DNA of 64,000 bases from Acetobacterium wieringae (lineage in GTDB: Bacteria; Bacillota; Clostridia; Eubacteriales; Eubacteriaceae), in NCBI RefSeq assembly GCF_001766835.1, contig NZ_LKEU01000050.1, positions 62,001-126,000 on the forward strand, in the 5' to 3' direction. Numbering within the stretch: position 1 is the stretch's first letter; each line of letters opens with the position of its first letter. Under the pieces are notes generated by a model. The model was not told the DNA's origin and did not search any database. It saw only the letters and a list, made by a program, of their open reading frames with translations. Shown here in pieces: positions 59,753 through 64,000 of this stretch. The position numbers and the translations under genes are program-made.

Positions 59753-59780
59753 AACACAAAAGAACCGTCCCCTTGTGCTT
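59753..59780. repeat. REP-like element, copy 3 (5' side of the RAYT gene)
   Basis: On the minus strand the core reads GGGGACGGTTCTTTTGTGTT, flanked by CACAA / TTGTG arms. Lies about 55 bp upstream of the RAYT start and next to the large exoprotein stop. Confidence 0.65.
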
Positions 59781-62700
59781 AATATACGCCAGTGAAGGTG
59801 ATGGTGTCACCATGCAGGTCCGGCGCTGTAAATGATCCGCTAATTCCCTTAACGATGGCGCCACCACCCTTAAGATCAGCCGATGTTTGGGTACTTAATT
59901 TGGTTGTAACGCCGCTAAAGGATGCTGCATCTTTGCCAAAGCTATATGATCCGCTATTGGCTTTTAAAACCATGGCGACTCGGAAGTTTGTCATAAATTT
60001 CTCGGTCGTCATATCAGCATCAATATTGGCTTTAATTGCGTTGCTTAAAGCTGTGTTTGTATCACCTGGATCGGCAATAATCTGTTGGTAAATATCGGTT
60101 TTTATCCCTTCACCCAATTTCGCTTCTGCCTGCGTTCTCAAGTATTGAGAGAACAGGTAAGACAGAGCATAATTTGGCAGTGAATCACTGTTATTCCAAT
60201 CCATCACCGAACGCCCGTCAGCAATGGGCGTTGAATTGTTGTAATAACTGATTCGACTTGATTGAACCCCTTCGTAAAGATGTTCAGCGGCCAGTGACAA
60301 GGCTTCATTTAACCAGGTCTCCATTTGGCCGCCCTGATCCTTATTACAGTTAAAATTAACCATGTGTTGGAATTCATGTGCCATAGTTGAATAACTATTG
60401 GCAAGATTTTTTTCTGTTCCGATCAAAGGATAGGTGTCGACATAAATCATATCCAACTGATTCGAATTGGATCTATCGTATAGATCATTACCATTAAAGT
60501 AGCCACCAACGTAACCTCCTGATCCAGCATAACCATCTTTGATATCAAAAACGAGAATGGCGACTTTTGCGTCATTATTCACATCGGGAGCTGCATAGAA
60601 ATTCGTTATGATCAGGTCATAGATGTTCTGATCAAACTCTGCTGCCAGTGTCTGTGCTTCTTCAGCGGTCAGTGTTGTCCCAGCGGCTTCGTTCTTGTCT
60701 ACCCATATCTCGGAATGGATGCCAACATAAGCGCATCGTGTTGTGATTGTTTCGTATTGTTGGGTTTGATAATTATACGTGTAAAAATTTCGTTCATCGT
60801 TGACATTCGCAAGGGTCATATTTGATTCCATACTTGAGTTGACCAGCGGTTCACCCGGTGCTTGCGTTACCGGTATTTCCGGATTAATCCGGTATGCACC
60901 CTGATCCAGACCATCAATAATCTGTGTATCCATTGTGATATTGCTCAGTGCCCCCGTGGATTGGGTTGCTAAACTGAGGGATTCATTTGTGACCACCAGC
61001 TTATTTCCAGAATAGCTGTTTCCGGTTAAATCGATATTGGCAATAGCAGTTACTTCTGATGATGCTGGGCTATCGCTATAGCCAGCTGCCACAGCTTTGA
61101 CCACAAAGTAATAGGTTTTACCCGGAGTAAGACCGGTTGCTTGATAGGACGTCGCTGTTACAGCATTGGCTATTTCTGAATAGTCAACGCCACCACTGGT
61201 GGATGATTGATAGACTTTGTAAGATACTGCATCTGCGACCGCATCCCACTGCAATGTTGCTGTTCCATTCCCCGTTGCAACTTGAAGGTTGAGAGGGGCA
61301 TCCAGGGTTGGTGCCATTGCGATGGAATAAGATGCTAAACTATTATCCTGAGCGGTCACCTTAATTACCATCAATGCAGTTACATCCGTATTTTCCTGAT
61401 CGGTAACGGCCGGAGCATCCGGTGCATTGGTCGTCATAATCTCACAGATAGCGTTTGGGGATACGGTTAGTCCAGCTTTTAAGGCACTGACTTTAGTACC
61501 AACCGGCACGGCGGTAATGTTGCCACCGGATAAGGTTCCCACGCTGGTGGCTGTGATTGCTTTTTCATCACTCAAGGTAGGAGCTTCAGTAATACCTACT
61601 CCATTTGTTTGTAACGGTGTTGCATTAAGTCCAGTTTCAGACCCGCCAGTGATTCGACTAATTTTGATTCGTGAGTCATTACTTGGGACGATGACATTGG
61701 GTAAAACAATTGTGTCATTGGCTGCCCAATACATCGCGGCACTTACAGAAATGAGATCCGACCGGATAATACTTCCTTCTGCATTTAATATTTGATAAAT
61801 GTAGGTTTCATTTGTTGTTTTTTCCGCCGGCAATTTAATTTCGACTTTTCCTTCTGCGTTGCGTGTTGCTGTAATCGCCAGTGCTTCGCCGGTCTTCGTA
61901 ATCGTATAGTTTAAATCCATTGGATTTTCACTTTGCTGGTATCCAGCTTTCGCTTTGCTGATTACTTTCATTTTGTTATAGGTCGTTGTTTCATTTACAT
62001 AACCGGAAACTACTGACATATAAGCCTGTAAACTCCATTCAGTAAAAAATTGATCAACGATAACCGTTCTCTTATTTTCCCATGTGGATCCGGCATCTTT
62101 TGAAAACATGATTTCAAAAGCGCTGATGCCTGCCATGTTTGTTGGAGCATCATATTTTATAAAGGTATCACTTTCGGATACAATGGTAATTTGTGGGTTT
62201 GATGCGATACCGACCGCACCCATTGCAATGGTATACTCCGCTTTGCTGTTATCTTGGGCTGTTACCTCAATCTTCATGTCAGGGGTCACGTCCACATTGG
62301 CTTGATCGGCCACTACTGAACCACCAGTACCGGTGATGATTTCTACGGTGGCTTCATCTGATACAGTCAAGTCAGCTTTCAAGGCACTGACTTTGGTTCC
62401 AACCGGAAGGGCGGTAATGTTGCCACCGGTTAAAGTTCCAACGGTGGTGGCTGTGATCGCTTTTTCACTACTTAATGCTGGTGGTGTATTATTGATTGTG
62501 ACTCCGGTTGCTTGCATGGGTGTTACACTTAAGCCGGTAGTTGTACACTTGTTGATTTTACAGACTTTGAAAACTGCCCCTTCACTAAGTCCACTAATTG
62601 GTTGTGTTGCATGAGACATTGTAATCACGTTATCAGTAATATAGCTGCCTTTAAAAGTAATTGTGCTCGATGCTCCAACACCCGAAGCACCAAAGATCCG

Positions 62701-64000
62701 AATTGCATAAGTTTCATCATCCAATGCATTTTCCGACAGTGTGATTTCAACATCGTTCGATTCATTTCTAGCAACAGCAATTGCCAATTCAGAGCCTTCC
62801 TTTGTTATTGTAAAATCAATCGCAAAGGAGGTTTCATTTTGCTGATAGTCACTGTTTTCAGCAACATTGCTAATTACCTTTACTTTGTTAAACGCTTTTG
62901 TTTCATTCAGATTAATCGCCAAAGCGGACATATCAAGTGATAGTGTGCCCTCATTTGCGACTGAAAGCTGGGCTGTATAATCCCAATTTAAACCATTATC
63001 GGACGAAAACATAATCTGATAATTCTGAATACCGGTTTTATCGGTGGGCTGATCAAAATATATCGACGATGTTCCGTTTGAGGCTTCAAACCGCGGATTC
63101 TTAAGGACATCGACGAGATTTGCTTCATATGCGCCTACCGTCAATGCCAGCGCCTCACTGTCAGTATGGGTTCCGTCATTGTATACCACATAATAAGTGG
63201 CTGCTGGCAGATCGGTCGCATGGGCTAAAGTCAGCGTACTGCCACTTAATGTTGCCGATACCCCTGTTGCTGCCGTTGTGCAGTCAGCATTCGAGAATAC
63301 TTTCCAGGCTCCGACGGAGTGGCTGGAAGTCAGGGTAAAGCCAACACTTGCTTGTGTTTGGGCTGTTTTTGCTACGGTGGTTGTACCCGCTGTTGGCGTT
63401 GTTGATTTTACTACCGGTGCCATGGTAATGGTGTACATCGCTATGCTGTTATCCTGGGCGGTTACTTTAATGACCATTGTACCCGTCACGTTAGTATTTT
63501 CCTGATCCGTAACGGCCAGTGCCCCTGGGTCACTTGATGCCACAATCTCGCAGGTTGCATCGGGTGACAGGGTCAAACCGTCTTTTAAAGTTTTGACCTT
63601 TGTTCCAACTGGTACCGCTGTAATATTACCAGCATCCAGAGTTCCAATGGTTGTGCCGGTGATTACTTTAGCGCTGCTCGACACTGTTGTTTGTGCTGTG
63701 TTGACATTGACAGTAATCTGAACTGTGATCGGTATTGTTTGATCCCGATAACCGGTTGGCATTGTCCAAACTGCGGTTAAGGTTTTGGCTCCCGTAGTTG
63801 TTCCGTCAAACGTACCGATCCAATTTGTGATAGTTGCCGATGCTGGCGTGGAACCATCTGTTACGGTTACCTGGGTGGGTAATTTACTGCTTGCTTTAAG
63901 TGATGCAAGATCTGTTAAATTTTCGTTACTGCTTAAAGTAATGGGTGTTAACGGCGTAAAAGCCGTTATCTCTTTTAGGTTTGTAATCGCACTGGTGGCC
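59779..64000 (-). CDS. Very large repeat-containing secreted metalloprotease (M30-like; partial)
   Basis: At least 1,400 residues, still open at the right edge, so the signal peptide and start are outside the window. From N to C it has Ig-like/cadherin-type beta domains, three copies of an ~90-residue module with SEKAITATTVGTLTGGN-type openings and GTKVSALKAGLTVS, a fibronectin III domain (LQWDAVADAVSYKVYQSSTS), and a C-terminal zinc protease. The latter has HEFQHM (codons at 60361-60378) and downstream WLNEALSLAAEH, the HExxH-equivalent and Glu ligand pattern of M30/hyicolysin-like enzymes. Likely a surface-bound protease; targets unknown. Confidence 0.85.
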   Translation of the reverse strand, partial: ATSAITNLKEITAFTPLTPITLSSNENLTDLASLKASSKLPTQVTVTDGSTPASATITNWIGTFDGTTTGAKTLTAVWTMPTGYRDQTIPITVQITVNVNTAQTTVSSSAKVITGTTIGTLDAGNITAVPVGTKVKTLKDGLTLSPDATCEIVASSDPGALAVTDQENTNVTGTMVIKVTAQDNSIAMYTITMAPVVKSTTPTAGTTTVAKTAQTQASVGFTLTSSHSVGAWKVFSNADCTTAATGVSATLSGSTLTLAHATDLPAATYYVVYNDGTHTDSEALALTVGAYEANLVDVLKNPRFEASNGTSSIYFDQPTDKTGIQNYQIMFSSDNGLNWDYTAQLSVANEGTLSLDMSALAINLNETKAFNKVKVISNVAENSDYQQNETSFAIDFTITKEGSELAIAVARNESNDVEITLSENALDDETYAIRIFGASGVGASSTITFKGSYITDNVITMSHATQPISGLSEGAVFKVCKINKCTTTGLSVTPMQATGVTINNTPPALSSEKAITATTVGTLTGGNITALPVGTKVSALKADLTVSDEATVEIITGTGGSVVADQANVDVTPDMKIEVTAQDNSKAEYTIAMGAVGIASNPQITIVSESDTFIKYDAPTNMAGISAFEIMFSKDAGSTWENKRTVIVDQFFTEWSLQAYMSVVSGYVNETTTYNKMKVISKAKAGYQQSENPMDLNYTITKTGEALAITATRNAEGKVEIKLPAEKTTNETYIYQILNAEGSIIRSDLISVSAAMYWAANDTIVLPNVIVPSNDSRIKISRITGGSETGLNATPLQTNGVGITEAPTLSDEKAITATSVGTLSGGNITAVPVGTKVSALKAGLTVSPNAICEIMTTNAPDAPAVTDQENTDVTALMVIKVTAQDNSLASYSIAMAPTLDAPLNLQVATGNGTATLQWDAVADAVSYKVYQSSTSGGVDYSEIANAVTATSYQATGLTPGKTYYFVVKAVAAGYSDSPASSEVTAIANIDLTGNSYSGNKLVVTNESLSLATQSTGALSNITMDTQIIDGLDQGAYRINPEIPVTQAPGEPLVNSSMESNMTLANVNDERNFYTYNYQTQQYETITTRCAYVGIHSEIWVDKNEAAGTTLTAEEAQTLAAEFDQNIYDLIITNFYAAPDVNNDAKVAILVFDIKDGYAGSGGYVGGYFNGNDLYDRSNSNQLDMIYVDTYPLIGTEKNLANSYSTMAHEFQHMVNFNCNKDQGGQMETWLNEALSLAAEHLYEGVQSSRISYYNNSTPIADGRSVMDWNNSDSLPNYALSYLFSQYLRTQAEAKLGEGIKTDIYQQIIADPGDTNTALSNAIKANIDADMTTEKFMTNFRVAMVLKANSGSYSFGKDAASFSGVTTKLSTQTSADLKGGGAIVKGISGSFTAPDLHGDTITFTGVY

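Overview
The window looks like chromosome of an acetogenic Firmicute, most likely Acetobacterium or a close Eubacteriaceae relative. This is inferred from two MttB-type (non-pyrrolysine) methyltransferase/corrinoid gene sets with a methyltetrahydrofolate methyltransferase, a hydrogenase-like redox sensor operon, a full Mo/W cofactor block with tungstate-type uptake, moderate G+C and TTG/GTG starts. No rRNA, phage or CRISPR was seen; one tRNA-Leu(CAG) is present.

Layout. 1-2020: ECF cobalt/nickel transporter genes cbiM and cbiQ (cbiQ runs off the left edge) behind a near-perfect promoter that carries an operator-like dyad. 2037-11439: housekeeping genes on the minus strand (D-Ala-D-Ala carboxypeptidase, M16C peptidase, rarA, a lone Eco57I/TaqI-type DNA methylase, a zinc-ribbon/TPR/glycan-binding membrane protein). 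11647-11731: tRNA-Leu. 11826-15565: operon of MttB-like methyltransferase, corrinoid protein, two GntR/HutC regulators and DUF1294; the first regulator has no ATG/GTG/TTG at its 5' end and appears to start on ATT. 15900-21361: DUF1638 protein, BCCT transporter, and a second methyltransferase operon (MttB-like, corrinoid protein, methyl-THF methyltransferase) with hairpins in both gene gaps. It is divergent from an MFS transporter, and both promoters carry the same 18-bp element.

23079-31258: glyA and Mo/W cofactor genes (MOSC, moaC, moaA, a MoeA-binding-protein fusion, moeA, then a HesA/MoeB-like gene and mog on the plus strand). 31313-34016: PC4-like protein, glutaredoxin, upp and an amino acid permease. 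34182-37288: an operon for a thioredoxin-like [2Fe-2S] protein, a [FeFe]-hydrogenase-like PAS sensor and a PP2C phosphatase. 37838-40160: tupABC behind a long leader with a terminator-like hairpin. 40325-45369: HD-GYP protein and potABCD. 45461-51418: ion transporters, envelope/stress-type small proteins, a diguanylate cyclase and a class II aldolase. 51726-54457: a methyl-accepting chemotaxis gene with a one-base frameshift in its first membrane helix. 55558-64000: surface functions, namely a ChW-repeat exoprotein, two VanZ-like proteins, a RAYT transposase with three REP-like elements, and a very large repeat-containing metalloprotease that runs off the right edge.

Links. Cobalt uptake, corrinoid proteins, methyl transfer to tetrahydrofolate and GlyA all feed one-carbon metabolism; Mo/W uptake and cofactor synthesis would serve formate dehydrogenase; the hydrogenase-like sensor may report redox or H2. 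A shared 13-bp element, TGTATWTCGCAAT, sits at the second methyltransferase operon, at the MFS gene and at the DUF6325/SHOCT operon, and suggests an unrecognised small regulon. All functions are read from sequence motifs; no database search was made.
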